Source of the DNA: Saccoglossus kowalevskii
Lineage: Eukaryota; Hemichordata; Enteropneusta; Harrimaniidae
Assembly (NCBI RefSeq): GCF_000003605.2
Contig: NW_003141337.1
Coordinates: forward strand, 4,933 to 47,422
Direction: 5' to 3'
Length of the DNA stretch: 42,490 nt
Part shown: positions 1-13,650 of the stretch, piece after piece
Position numbering within the stretch: the stretch's first letter is position 1
Layout of the letters: every line of letters starts with the position of its first letter
Position numbers and translations under genes: made by a program
The notes under the pieces: model-generated
Told to the model about the DNA's origin: nothing
What the model saw: only the letters and a program-made list of their open reading frames with translations
The model's database searches: none

Positions 1-250
1 CTTATGTGTTTGAATTGTAATAGAGTGAAACATTAATGAAATGATAGATTATGTTAAAAATTAATATCCCAAAATATGAACTCTATAATATTTGATATGT
101 GATATTTGTATAACCCCCTTAACAAATGATAATTGTACTGACCCTTAACACAAAAACTGGACACGACACTTGTTTTGGTACATGATACCGGACAAAAAGA
201 CTGACCTATATCCGATTATTTAAATGTATGCCTATATATGGTGTTGTCTA

Positions 251-620
251 TTGTTATGTAAATCTATATAACAACAGAAACCATGGCAATTATCATGTAT
301 GATGTAAAACGGGGATTACCCATACATTTAGGGGAATACCCAGGGGAACCCCCTATATTTAAGGGATATGTCGTTAACTTATAATTCTGAGGTGAGTTGC
401 AGCTTGGATTCCAATGTATGACGTCAAACGGGGATTACCTTGGGTATTTCCAACTCTCTAGGGGCACTGACCCTAAGAGATATGTGTGAAAACACTTTTG
501 TTATGTAAATCTGTATAACAAAAGCAACCATGTATAACGCTATTCACTACCGATTGTTAAGAACATCCATTGCTTAGGTAGCCACGGTATAACAAAAAAG
601 CAACCATGCATGACGCTATT
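251..620. repeat. degenerate local duplications (A-B-B-A-A order)
   Basis: Two motifs recur. Motif A, around TTATGTAAATCTRTATAAC followed by an ACCATG core, occurs at about 252-283 and 499-530, with a shorter version at about 586-610. Motif B, around ATGTATGAYGTMAAACGGGG, occurs at about 295-320 and 414-439. The copies differ at several positions, so the duplication is not recent. It may be the eroded remains of a tandem repeat or a non-autonomous element; no coding potential is seen. Confidence 0.55.
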
Positions 621-854
621 CTATATAGATATAAACAGAATATTGCCAAAAAGCATATATGGGAATAGTACCGGAAACGTCACACACACGTGTGTTCCTA
701 AACAAAAGTTTCACTAGCTCTCGCTATCTCAACACTATTCCCCCACTGATCTTTGCCCTTCGGTTTTCTCCTATTTTTGAAAGTATAAGATAAAAGTAAT
801 AATGGAGGTTTCGAACGCACTACTAAAAATAAAAACATATAGAAAAATAGCATA

Positions 855-955
855 GGGCAGCACTTTGGTCCATATATATAATAAAAAACATATAGTAATA
901 ATTTTTTATATAATCTGACCTTATTTATTATATGTATGGCGGGTAAGTGCTGCCC
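855..955. repeat. 10-bp perfect inverted repeat with about 80-bp AT-rich loop
   Basis: GGGCAGCACT at 855-864 is the exact reverse complement of AGTGCTGCCC at 946-955. The intervening sequence is almost pure A/T. This could be the ends of a very small, decayed foldback or MITE-like element. No clear target-site duplication was identified, so the nature stays open. Confidence 0.4.
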
Positions 956-3900
956 CCTGCTAGCTCATACTAGACAATCACCGAAGGTGAAGCAATTCAA
1001 CGCATAATGAGATGATTCATGACATACCATCGGAAAATAATTTTATGTCAACCACAGGTTGTGGAAGAATTAATTGTATGTAATCTTATATGGTCTTACC
1101 AATCAATATGGTCTACAACACCAGACTATGTATATGGTGGTTATGTATACGAGATGTACACAACTTTATAAAAAGTAGCTAGAACACTTTTCTTCCAAAC
1201 TGTTTTATTGCGAGGTACCTCCTTAAACAAATACACATACAATGTTTCAATCTAAAACACACGACTATAAGTGTTCATATACAGGACACGTGTCTATGGC
1301 GTCTATGGTATGCATCTATAATATACACAATGCGCATTATCGATTATATGCATCTTATTTAATTGAAAAAAACTCACACACATCACAATTGTCAGCAGAC
1401 ATATTGTGCATGTAGCAATACATTTATTGATTTTATTATTTTCAATAATAAATAGTTTTATATATTCATACATTTTTCGAATGTGCATACCATGTACCTG
1501 TCACACGTTGAATAACTCATGGAATACAACATACATGGCGTTCAATCAATGATCAATGATCGAGTTAGTAAGCGAAAGGTTTGAATTTCAGTAAACACAA
1601 GTCAAGGACCCTACTTCATGCGATTGATACAATTTATTTACAACAACTATATATGTCTGCTTTTAAATGTATAACAGTGCAAAGTGCTTGATCATAAAAC
1701 GCATCATTTTGATATATTTGTGTTGCGATGATAATACATATTTCTAGTGGAAACTCTTTTCATAATGTGTGACTAGTAAAATCACTTTCCAACGAGTTGT
1801 GGTAGGAAACATTTCATGTCTTCGGTTGAGACACATTTCTATGTGTCATGATTATAAACATTATATAATATACCTCTTGTAAAAGTCGTATTAGTTATGA
1901 TGAGAATACAAACATTTTTAATTTAAACTGGATTCTACAATAGAGTAAATATACATCTGCACATTTACACCCTAGTATTTTTTTGTTAGCTAACCATTGG
2001 CTTTCTTGGCTATAATAATTTATAGTCTGAATGATACAGCTGTAAAAACGGAATAAATTATAAGAGTGGAGTGTGATTTGAGGTCAACATTGCTAATCTA
2101 ATCTCGAGTGATATAGATGATATTTTGATTTTGACGTAATTCCAAACATGAATTTGTATTGAAAATTTGTACTCAAATATTGCAGTTATTAGTGCAGTGG
2201 AATTTTTCTCTTGGACGTAACAAGTGTACCTTTGAAAATTGAGCTAGAAAATGAATTTGTTATTTTTAATATGAACAGAGTAAATTTACGAAATCAATTT
2301 AAGCACGTTTAAAATATATTTATATGTTGTTTACTATGTATATATAATTGTGTTTTAAAGTGTAAATATACATTCAAAATATAAATTATATTGGAAATAG
2401 ATTTGTATTTGTTTAGTAGAGATAGTATTACTTTTCGTCCTGTCCATATTCCACGCTTCAGGTTTCTAATACGTTCTAATAACTAAAAGGCATGGTATAA
2501 CAATCAGCTGAATTTAAAAATCCCAATGGAAATTGATTCAGAATTACCATTAACGTAACCAGTGGCCATTCCCGTGTTTGAGAACTACCTCCGTGAACAC
2601 AATTCTAATTGTTGTTTTAATTGAAGACAGAACTTTTTCCTCACCTTTATATCCTACAAACAAAGAAAATAAAAATAATGAATGACACTATATGCGCGAT
2701 TGGTCTGCTTGGATGCGTTTTAGTTGCTTAAACAAATCGTACGTGTTCATATTCCCCGAGATATAATAATTTCAAAGATGACCTTTTACCAAGATAATTA
2801 AAACATTCATTAAAGGCCATTGCGATAACCATTGCAATGTATCTGTTCACATTTATTGCCTGCTAATACGCGAAGACTTTGTATACAAAATGCAGAAAAC
2901 GTATTTATCCACCGTAAGCTGTTCCATGACAGTGATTGCCATCAGTTTGATAACAACATTTTCCAATTTTCTATTCCTGAATTAGACTAGATTTGCAGGA
3001 AGATTTGAAATTGCAACACCTTTGAGCAACGAAAACTACCCTCTCCCAATATACTAAGATATGAAAATTCTACAATTTGACCAAATAACCTTTCTTCAAT
3101 AACATATGGGTATATCGAGGTTTAAACTTGACTATTCTAATTTGTGAAGATCAAACACAGTAAGCGTGTGGTAAGTTGTCATACTTTTGAGTAAGATGAA
3201 ATTGATAGATTAATACAAAATTTATCTATGGATCAGTACCAACAACTAATCAGGTCTGGTATTTTTTTTACCAATTACATTCCAACAAACTCACTGGTTT
3301 ACCAAATATTTGACTCACATAGAAATAGATCAAACATCGTTATTGGTATGGTGTTTGCCCCTTGCCTATGCTCTATATATGAGAACTAATCATGTCTTTG
3401 TAATGTGTGTTCATCTGTCTAGTAACCATCGATTAGAAAATAAAAGTAAAGATATTCATTTAACAAGAGCGCCTGGGTACAGGTTATGCGTCGTTTCACT
3501 GACTGAAATTTTATGAATAATGTAATTGGTCCTGAGAAATACATAAAATTCAAAAGTAGTTGATAATATTCTACATGACAAACAACTCACTGTCAACTCA
3601 TGTTTGAAATGCTAGCAAATCATCTGACTATGATCAACCAATGACGTATGGTCTTATTATCAATTAATATTTTATGGTATTATGATAACACATGTCGACT
3701 TTTCCTTTACATATTTTGTTATGTGCATGGGTATTAATTAATAATTCAAATGTTTTCTTTTGTCCGTAGAATATCTGATTCCATTCCTATAAACCTATAA
3801 ATGGTGAAACAAGTTAGAAGCCAGAAAGTAAACAAAAAATAAATAGCATTCATTTGTTTATGAAGTGCGATTTAATGTTTTACTGCATTATAGTGACTTA

Positions 3901-6900
3901 TACGTGTATGTCGTTAAATGTATGTATAAATGTATTGGTCGACCAATTCCACACGGAGTCTGCTTATTTGATACCCTGTTATCGCCGAACTGTTTTAAAA
4001 CAGGAATAAAACAAAATCACAAATTGGCTTATCTACTACATTCATAACTTTCATTTTCTATTCACCTTGAGTCATTCTGGGCTGACTGTTGTGTAGTACT
4101 ATATGCCCTGGCTAGTCATGCCGTATCATTATATAACATACCTTATCACACAAACCACCCATGGTCAATATACATAATTAAAATGTCCATGAAGTGTTTA
4201 ATTTATGATTTTCATTTTTTTCTGTTCAACTATGTTGAATAGTGAATCGTTACAATAACAAACATTTCCAAAGAAATTAACATGCGGTTTGATGTAAGAC
4301 CATGTTGTCACCAATCATTCGTGTACTAAGCTCATCGTCACCTAACCAAACCAAATATTTAACATATGTACATTGAACGTGCAGCAAAGTGACAAATGAA
4401 TTAAACAGCTTTTAGAAATATTTCCCAAAGGCGTATGTGTAATAGAACCATCGGAAAGTAATTTACACAAAATCCATTAAGTCATGATAACAAAATACTG
4501 CGTGTCCACTTCAACATTCACTAGATAAAAAAACAACAATTTGAATTGAATGGCACAAAGGATTTTTAAGTCTAATATAAATTATGTCATAAACGATGAA
4601 GACCTCATTAGAATTCGATATGATTCAGCAAATTACACGACATGCCATTAGCTGGAAATAAGTTCGATTGACTCATGCACGGAATACGATCTTCTATGCA
4701 TATCACCGTGTATAGATAACAAAACTGCATATCTTTATTTTATGAATTGCTGATGACATATATGACGAGTTGCAACTTGGGATGAACACACATTGAGGAT
4801 AAAGAGCTATTATTCATAATAATGCGATATAGTTACACAGTTACTGCTACAATTATAATTTTGCGACACAAAACTTTCAGTGTTGTTTTCTTAAAACCAT
4901 CACTGCTTACAATTGATTTAAAGTGGGAATTTACTTTGCCATAGTGACTATGAATATATCTATGCAGCTATATATTACGCATTTAATGTTCGATGTTTAT
5001 AAATATCATAATGGTGGATATATAATGAATGAATATGGGTAGTACAAAATAAGCCCCAACAATCCTCAATATTTATATTTTACTGGAACACTTCAATGTA
5101 TTCACAGAATTATTTATGTATATATATGTATAGCTCGTCGCGATATAAATTATTACTTAATCAGTTTATTATATAAAGACGCGTGGAACACATATCAGAA
5201 ATACGCTAGTTTGCGTAGCAAGCGAGATAGAGTGGTGATCGGTTGATTAAAATATCTACCTGAATCATCGAATAATACATGCACCCAGCCTTAGTTTGCT
5301 GTGGATATAGTAAGTATTCAGTTATGTATCATATTTCTCTATGTCAAAATGTATCTCAAATCAATGTGTGTACAACATTTCCTACAAATAAAAATGTTGG
5401 GTTACCAACTTCATAAAATGGATTTCGAGCTTTAATATTATGTGCCACACATGCATGCGATATAACGTTTTCTCACGCGAAGTTAAATCATTGTATTATT
5501 TTTCTGATACAGCTTATTATCTGCTTCATATGTGCTTATAGTTTTGGACAGTTTTACAGTTTTGAATAACATGTGTGACGTTCAGACTGCTGTAAACCAA
5601 ATTCAACTTAAAAATAAGGAAAATGCCCTCTAAAACTGCTTTCGTGAATGAGACACCCGAGCTCTGTGCAGATGAACTAAATATCTAAATCACTTTCAAT
5701 TTCAACAGCTCCCTGAGACACAAAACATAAAATATATGCTGGTCATTAAAAACGCCTTCAAGTCATAAATTTTCTCATTATAATTTTGGTTATCTAACCA
5801 ATAATTATACTCCTTCTTCTCTAACACGCTATAATCTGTTAACATTTAAATTTAATTTATAAAAAAAATAGTTTATTTATTGGAACAATTATAAAATAAT
5901 GCTTCAATACAAATTATTAATAAACTCAAGTAAATTAACAGATAAAAATGAAACACGAAAAAGTTGCAATTCCGACATGGAAATCACCAGTCTGTGTAAT
6001 GTAGACATCAAAATCAAACCAAAATTCGACGGTTGTTGCCAGACTCTCCAATAACCCTTTGACAAATTTGTACAGATCTGAAATATTCTCTAAAGAGTCT
6101 TAACATATTTTTTGATAGATTAGAGACTTCAAGCGAGCAACAATACTAGACATTTGTCAAGAACGGGAAAACATTCGTCTACACGTCACGAACGCCTGAG
6201 CCATAATGTTTGATTCTGGAATGTCAACATACCAAATTTCGGTGTCTACAACTAAAACTGTCGGCCGTCTTTGAGCAGATGACAAAACATAATTGTATGT
6301 GTGAATGTGTGCCATGAGTGACGAACAATACAAATTTGAAAGTAATTGTCCAAAGCATGAACGAGATAGACATTTCCGGCCTGGAATATAATTTGTCAAA
6401 AGAAAATGGCCGCCAGTCTCCATCTTTGGTTTAATTGATAAAATGATGCACAATTAAAATAACTTTAAATGATGCCCATTTTAACGTAAAACGTTTCGCA
6501 CTTTGTCCAAATACATGATTTTACTCAAACAAATGTGCCGTAAAAGTAAGAGTCAAACTTTGTACGCTCATTGTACGGAATTTTGTAGGTCACGTATGCT
6601 ATCGGAGAACATATATTGGTCAGTCACGTGTGATATTATAAAAAGCATGCGACCGCATGTTTTACTATGATGTTCTAAAAAGGCCCGAAACCGGTGTAAG
6701 CGTGAGACAGAACGTTTCACCACTGCCGTTGTACTGTTTGTTGTTGCTCTATGTTACTAATAACTTATTCCATTAAACTTATGCTATACTAATATCTGAA
6801 AACTATAGCTGACTATTTTTTTTTATATATTTTTATATATTTATTTTTTATAATACGGATTGTTGATACTCCATAAATCCGATAAAACAGAACTTGGTGG

Positions 6901-9605
6901 ACACTATTGAGTAGAGGTTTTTAGACACGCCAAACCCACGGACATCCTCCAAACCGGTCATGTGGGAGCGTATATAGTTTTTGTTAATCCTACCATGCTT
7001 AATAATCACATTTTGAACATGATCGAACATTTTTCTTCACTACAGATGTCCCCTGGACACCCCTTGAGCTGTGGATTGTTCAATACTGATGTCAAATTCA
7101 ATTGATTCTGACGTCATTGTAGATTGTTCGCGATAATGTATCTCATTATTGAGCATCAAGGCCATGGATAATAATGTAACAATGCTATTTTCGAAAATGA
7201 TTAAAAGAGAAGCTGTTTAAAAAGTGAGCCATTGTGAGGTAATACTAATATCGGCATCAAATAAATAAACGTTTTCTTTTTTAATTTTAGCTTTTGTTTC
7301 AATGTTTACAAGATTGTCCATCAGAACGATTTGCGTACCCTTAGTGATCAGAGAGTAAATTAGTGTATGGTTTTTAATGCCAGAAAATGTAAGATGCTAT
7401 CTATTGTTTTTTTAACGAACAAGAAATCTATGAAATTATGTGAACCCAATTCATACACTTACTAACACGTAATAACATTGCACAAAATTACATTTGATAT
7501 AAAGAGAATCAGCTCTGGAGTAAGTTGTCAACATAGTCATTACTGATATTAACTAATAATTCATTTCATATCAGCTAACCAAAACGTGAACACTGCCCAT
7601 ATCAAAGTATAAATAATCATGTATGATATAGTGTTTGATATTTTCAAATTAATTTGTATTATGTTCTGATTATATTCATATTGTAACTAGTAAATTCGTA
7701 CTATTAAATCATACAATTCTCTTTGTTTAAAATAAAAAATAAAGTCAGAATATGCTTGTTGTGCGAATTTCACGCGAAAACAGTCAGTGCCACTATACTG
7801 ATCGGTTTGTTGATCAACGAATTCATCTACGAGAATTATAAATACGACAGTCATTGTTCTTGGTTTTGTTAACCTATTTAATTGTCCGATTAAAACGGCT
7901 TTATGAATAATTAATCTTATTACGTTAGCTATCAACATATGACAGCTATCCTGTCGCCTAAACTTATTCCTGAAGACCAGTATTATTGAAGAATAATCTA
8001 TATAGCAGCTTTGCGGTGCCCATTAACGCTGCAGGTCGATGTCTTTTTTCAAAGCACGTTTATGACGATATTTCAGTACTGTGAATAAATCCAAGCTAGC
8101 TAGCTACGTACCAACAACATAATCGCTATATCACTCCTTTGTATTATACCGTGTCTTTGTCAAAGCAAGGGAATATAGAACGATCTCCCCTAAGATACTG
8201 CATATCAGGTATCAACGCAATCGGCTTAATATTCGAAACAGATTTGAAATTAAAGTATAATGAACTTGGGGTTGAATATGATGAAACTCATACATAGACG
8301 ATCTCAGATGACATCAATGTAACTTGTCTGACGTATTCTTAAATTTCTTTTAATCATTTTATATTGACTTTATCTGCGATGTATTATATCAAACTGACAC
8401 TTTTGCAAGTGAGACCAATTTACAACTTGTATTGATCATGAGACTATTGTTTAGTGCGACTAAATAAGAACAATTGGTTTGTTGTATGAATACCCAAATG
8501 AAAGTACAGTTAGTATACAAGTTCAAATTCCCAAGGTGTATATCCTAGAACGAATTTAAAGGTGCGCATGCCACTAAAGCGTTCGTTACTCATACACGCA
8601 TATCCAGTATGCAACACAAATACGACGTTATTGTAAACAAATTGCCTTGTGCGTTTGCCTCTGTATCTTTCCTGTTCACTTTACTGTAGCAATAATTAAT
8701 AATGTCTAACACTTTGGTCACACAATTATGAAAATGAAGGCTCGAAAAGGATAACTATAATTAGTGAACGGAACGACTAGTCTAACAAATGTCTTCAACG
8801 TGGTCTTGAACTGTTTTAAAACACCTATTTACAAAGGGCATGTTTCAGTTGTTTCAGTTTCAAACTTGATTGAAGACTACAACATAAAATAGAGTCAATG
8901 TCCAATTTCATCGTGCAGCAGCAAGTAAATAAAAACAAATACGCGCCAAGATTAATACTATTTTGAAATATATTCAACATATATTCAATATTTGTCAAAT
9001 ATTGAATTCATAAAGTAAAAAAAAAACAGATAGCAAGTAGCACTTGTCAGAATGGCTTCGTAGTCGGTTGTATATATTCTATGTTCTACCAATTCTCTGT
9101 AACGGTCATGTGTTCTGCTCGCATGTTTCAACCGAAACGGTTACCACGAGCACATCTTCAAAACTTGAGCAACCGAGATCTGAACCATATAATCAAACTT
9201 GACTGTTGTCTATTACGTAATACACATGCTTTTGATACAACTTGTCGTTAGGCTTTGAAAGAGTGTCAAATATCACTAAATTTGTGGTACAATATCGGTC
9301 TAAATTTGTATATTCAATCCAGCAAGCCTCCAAACAACCTGTTGGTTGACTCTCTAAAAACTTATGATTACAATTGAAAATTGCCAGAAAAGAAGCAGAT
9401 GACTATTCAAAATGTTTACATTAGTTATGAGACGATCACATTAATTATGTCAATTTATTCAAGGTATTTGGACGACATGAGTGCCCGAGATACGAATGAT
9501 GAAATGAATAATTCTAGACAATAATTATTGACAATTACAAGCTTAGAAGCAAGAGAACTACCACTCCTGCTACATCGGAAGCGCCCTCAAGACACGGGCA
9601 ATACA

Positions 9606-9823
9606 ATGCAGCTTTTTAGCACCAGTCAACCATGCACTATGGAGAAAAAGACAACTTGGAAAGACGTTGTTAGAGAGTTTGGACTGAACACGACTGCACA
9701 TGGCATTCCTCACATCGTGACGGCCACAAATCGCTGTGCACGATTGGCTTGGATTACAATCGTCTTCATTGCATTTGGTGTTCTTATGGTAGATACCTAT
9801 GATATGTTCTCAATACATCACCT
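9606..9823 (+). CDS. DEG/ENaC channel N-terminal exon (His-Gly motif and TM1), isolated
   Basis: The frame encodes the start of a degenerin/epithelial sodium channel (ASC family). It has a short cytoplasmic N-terminus, the gating motif region TTAHGIPHI (His-Gly, essential for gating in this family), a basic/aromatic step into the membrane (RCARLAWI) and a hydrophobic helix of about 20 residues ending VDTYDMF. In family members this is followed by a Y-x-x-Y-P segment, absent here, so the exon should splice. A good donor (CT|GTGAGA) lies at 9823/9824; ATG|GTAGAT at about 9789 is an alternative. The first in-frame ATG is at 9606, another at 9639; the open frame runs further upstream without an ATG. 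No following exon was found on the plus strand. The lectin-channel gene at 27-40 kb is on the opposite strand, so this is a paralogue's first exon, a stray exon, or evidence of rearrangement or misassembly. Confidence 0.75.
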
Positions 9824-11540
9824 GTGAGAATGTCATTGTTGTCACTAAATTTGAGTGATAAAACCATTGATCGCGAAAGTATTAAATAATAAAATGATTT
9901 GAACGTGTAAGGTGAGCATTTTTTATATGTGACGGAAGCGGATTTTCTGTGTATGTTTATTTATTTGTTATCCATATCAAATAAAACAAAGATTTGTTTG
10001 TATTGCTACAAGTCTGCTCAGATTATATCTTAAATCACGGTGGCTGGATTGTAATAACACAAACCTTTGAACACACAAACCTACAAATTAAGATTGATTT
10101 ATTCTTTGACTATATCTATTTTCCAGGAACTAAATATTATTATCGATGACTTTATTGACGGAACCTAATATTTGTTTGGGGTGGTTCTTTAAATAATAAT
10201 GTAATATTAGTCTGAGGAATAATAAACATTAAAAAATCAATTATTTTTCATTGTACCACGTAATCCACAATTGTCCCTGTCATTTATGCCTCAAGGTCAA
10301 GACTCTTTTACTCTGCATAACCTCACTTCTACCAACCGATTACGCTCTAAATTAGTTATGCATGCCTAAAACTCGCACATACAATTGACTGAACTACTAT
10401 CCTATCGATCAAAAGTCACACCCTCAAGGTAACGGGAAACTTTGCCCATTTTCTTAATTTGTTGTGGAGTAAGATTTATATGATGATAAGATACAGTAAT
10501 GACAACAGCTTATTGACAGTTGAACAGATTTTTTGAAACACTAATACATTCATGACAATGATCGACTTATATACACTCTTATGATTGGTTACTTTTTACA
10601 TCCGGTCATTTTTAATTGACATGTATAATTTGAAGAAAGGGCGAAGTTCATGTCTGTATATATGGTTTTATAGGGGAAACGTGTGATTGGGTAAAGTGTT
10701 GAAGGACGTATCCGAAATAGTTACCAGGCTCGGTTTTGAATTTTCAATATTCTTCCGGGTCTCAAATATAAATGGAAAATTCAAGATGAAAAAGTTAAAT
10801 TATAAATCACAATTCTCATGAAAGTTTTCTACAATAAAAATAAAGTAAAGTTCATATGGGTTAAAACAATCATGATCATAACAAATATTGACAGAAAATG
10901 AAAAATGAAAAAACGAATGTCAAGAAAATAAATCAAAACAGACATTGTTCGATACAAGTTCCAATAAACACAAATAAAAGTAGTGTTCGCAAAGAGTTAT
11001 TAGACAGATTGGACTTATCGTGCACCTACAACAGCGGCAGTTCGTCTTGAGGCGCGGTTCTATGTTGTTACATGTTGGTCGCGGCTCAGCAATTAAACCC
11101 AAATGTGTTGTGCCTATAAGTCACATGTCACTAATTAGCCTATCAGTGTTCGTAAATCTTATGGATGTTGTTAGCTTATGAAGTTTTGACACCGCGTTTT
11201 ATCTGAAACGCTATGTATGGGGACATATGTCATTTACGTCAGCTGATAGACTTGTGTGTGTGGTTTTGTTTATTGACAATTATCGATGACCTGTGAATCT
11301 TGGCAATTCGACACTTCCAAACTGCGTTTATGAGAATATTGAAAGTAGAAAACATGACAAATGTGTGTGTTTTGTTTACATTCATTTGAGCTGGTGTTTT
11401 ATTGGCCAGAATTCTATAACATACATGTGGTTCCAACAAATTAAAACAACATTTTGATTTTTATAACACCCTTTTTTTGGAGAAATTCACCCAAACGCTA
11501 ACAACAATGTTGTCCACGGAGTTCTAATTAGTGGTATGCG
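9824..11540. other. intergenic or intronic DNA, nothing recognised
   Basis: If the TM1 exon at 9.6-9.8 kb is functional this is its first intron. I looked on the plus strand for the next expected DEG/ENaC segment (the Y-P step and the first palm strand with F-P-A-V-T-x-C-N) and did not find it. A small GC-richer patch near 11.0-11.1 kb is unexplained. Confidence 0.4.
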
Positions 11541-11559
11541 CCCTGAATAGGCTATATAC

Positions 11560-12470
11560 ACTAGAAATCAGTCATTTTTGGCAGATCTAATAATTTTTGT
11601 TGGAGTTGTAGAGATGCTATAGATTCACGAAAACCGACACGTTGTATATCCTTAATGTGTTCAACATGCTTGATCACCTCGGCTGTTAGACATTCACTTT
11701 TCGGAGTTTCGTTCCGGGACAATTACTCGAAATATCTTGTTTAAAGAGTTGTAGCGTGTTGCATCCACCACGTGCTGGATTCAAGTTTCAATGGAAATGT
11801 CAGCTGGAGGGGTGTGTTTTCCTGTTTCTGCTGTTGATAATGACAAATAACACTATCATATACACCACCATCGTCACCATCGCCACCTTCACGTAACCAT
11901 GGTGGACCATTCCACCAAAGATCACAGTCTTCCAGATATATCATGTCAGCAGGGTTGGAAACTGGTTTATCTCTTTTACGCAACAAATATCGGTAGCTTG
12001 TTGTTGCTAGTTATCAAATGCAGGACGATTTGGCTATCGGACCAAAGTGTGCAATTCGTAATGTTTAACTTGTCTTTGAGCACGTTGCACACAAACTTCA
12101 TTAATCTGGAAGCAATTAACAATACTATTATTTTCAGGCGGGGTATAGTTATTCCCTTTATGGGCACCACATACATCTTTGACAAAAAAGCGAGTGTGAT
12201 TGTCATTGCGACGAAAGTAGACAGCCGCACCATATCGGCAAACACGTGTAATTCAACATTTTATTGCCATGAATGTGTGAATATAAGTTATCGTTGACAT
12301 ATTGGCGTTCTAATCCGTCCATTGTTTCCTTGTATCATCGTTAACTGGCTCGTCCCAATCGTGTTTTCTCTTCCACAGATTTTTGCCTTTGTATTCTGGG
12401 CAGAGATAATCAAGGGGTCTTAAAATGTGTTACTTAACGACTTCGCGTTTAGTAGTAAAACTGGCTGGCT
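11560..12470 (-). mobile_element. BEL/Pao LTR retrotransposon fossil (pol fragment)
   Basis: On the minus strand two stretches resemble the BEL/Pao pol polyprotein. One is the RNase H region, with the family-typical IPRL motif and a following W-S-D-S acidic motif. The other is the region that follows it, containing the N-P-A-D and W-W-x-G-P-x-W-L motifs found before the integrase in this family. The copy is a broken internal fragment with several breaks. No LTR pair, gag or intact integrase was recognised. It looks old. It abuts a LINE copy in the opposite orientation. Confidence 0.75.
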
Positions 12471-12544
12471 GCGGCGTGAAGATTTTCTTTATATTAGGGT
12501 CGGGCTTAGTTAACCAACAGATTCCAAGAACGGATGACACGGAT

Positions 12545-13650
12545 ACTAAGTAGAATAATGGGTTCTATAATTGGTTAACAAGGTTCTATTTTGTTACCTC
12601 TTCTGTTTGCTTTGTTTATAAACGACCTTGGTGACTATTTGGAGCACCGATTTTCAGGTGTATATACTTACTATTTGCTGACGATTTAATATTATTTAGT
12701 TCGAATACAGTTGGTTTACAAAGACTGCTGAACGGTATTCAGTATTCAGGCAAATGGAAACTTAAAGTCAATATTAGTAAAACAAAAATTGTAGTTTTTA
12801 GAAATGCCGGCAAATTAAGGCATTATGAGAAATGGCACAATGGAGAAAATCTTCCGGTTGTGCCTAATGTAAAAAATGTTGTGCCTAATGTATGTAAAAT
12901 TTAACCAATATTGATGTACGGCATTGAAGTTTGGGGTTTTGACAAAAGGGGTAAATATTGAGGAAACACATCGCAAGTTTTGTAAATTTATTTTAAGTTT
13001 GTTTACAACCACAACAAATCCATTTGCGTTACATACGTATTGTTAAATTTTGGTTGAAAATTTAAAAAAATGCAAAAACAGCGTTATGTTTACCAATGTT
13101 ACCTTTTCCAGTTGTGCTTTCCAAGTCAAAGAACTACTATTTTCGCACGGTTTTGGTTTTGTTTGGTTAAACCAAGGCGTGGAAGATAACTGTTTCTTTT
13201 TGTCTCTATTTACCCAAAGAGTTCATGATATGTATAAACAAACTCGGTCTACAGATCTCAACAACTATCCTAAACTCGATACATACAGAGATTTTAAGAT
13301 CGATTTTGGATGTGAAATATATTTGCATTTAATAAAAGATAGAAGTTACAACCTTCAGATTGAATCTGATCGTATATTGAACATACCGAGGAATATGATA
13401 ATCTGTAAATTATGTAATTTAGGGTTGGTTGAGGATGAATACCATTTTGCCTTGTATGTCCACGTTATGAAAATTTTAGAAACAAATATTTACCTATATT
13501 TTATCAGTCAAATCAGACTTATGAAAAAATTCTTCGTTTAATGCAGTTTGACAACTTATCTGTACTTCAAGGAATCCCTCTTTATGATTTTTTTTTCAAT
13601 TTTTGATCTATTGTACCATAGGCCTTGAGGCCATTGTACTGAATAAAATG
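12545..13650 (+). mobile_element. LINE 3' half (CR1/L2/Jockey-like), degenerate copy
   Basis: Plus-strand frames read in order as reverse-transcriptase motif B (PLLFALFINDL, about 12.59 kb), motif C (FADD, about 12.68 kb), thumb, and the long C-terminal region of a non-LTR retrotransposon. The best open stretch, 13050-13541, contains the family-typical SHGFGFVWLNQG segment and the cysteine-bearing C-K-L-C-x6-EDEYHF motif. The element ends in a short hairpin (GGCC/GGCC) at about 13619-13632 and an AATAAA at 13642-13647, as expected for a LINE 3' end. The 5' half (ORF1, endonuclease, motifs 0-A) is missing, which is typical 5' truncation. Multiple stops and frameshifts are present between 12.6 and 13.05 kb, so it is inactive. 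Clade assignment is approximate. Confidence 0.8.

Larger units (their letters stand above)
1..9527. other. AT-rich intergenic DNA without recognised genes
   Basis: I see no exon with recognisable protein similarity on either strand. Open frames here are short (at most about 98 codons), low in complexity and unlike known domains. The stretch holds a degenerate local duplication at about 251-620, a 10-bp inverted repeat at 855-955, and many AT runs. A few slightly GC-richer islands (about 6160-6450 and 6600-6760) may be old repeat fragments, but I cannot name them. Confidence 0.5.

Noticed and set aside
6157-6453. 98-codon minus-strand frame in a slightly GC-richer block
   Set aside because: No recognisable domain, no supporting splice sites or neighbours; most likely an old repeat fragment or chance.
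6848-7030. 60-codon minus-strand frame
   Set aside because: Short, AT-driven and without similarity to anything I know.
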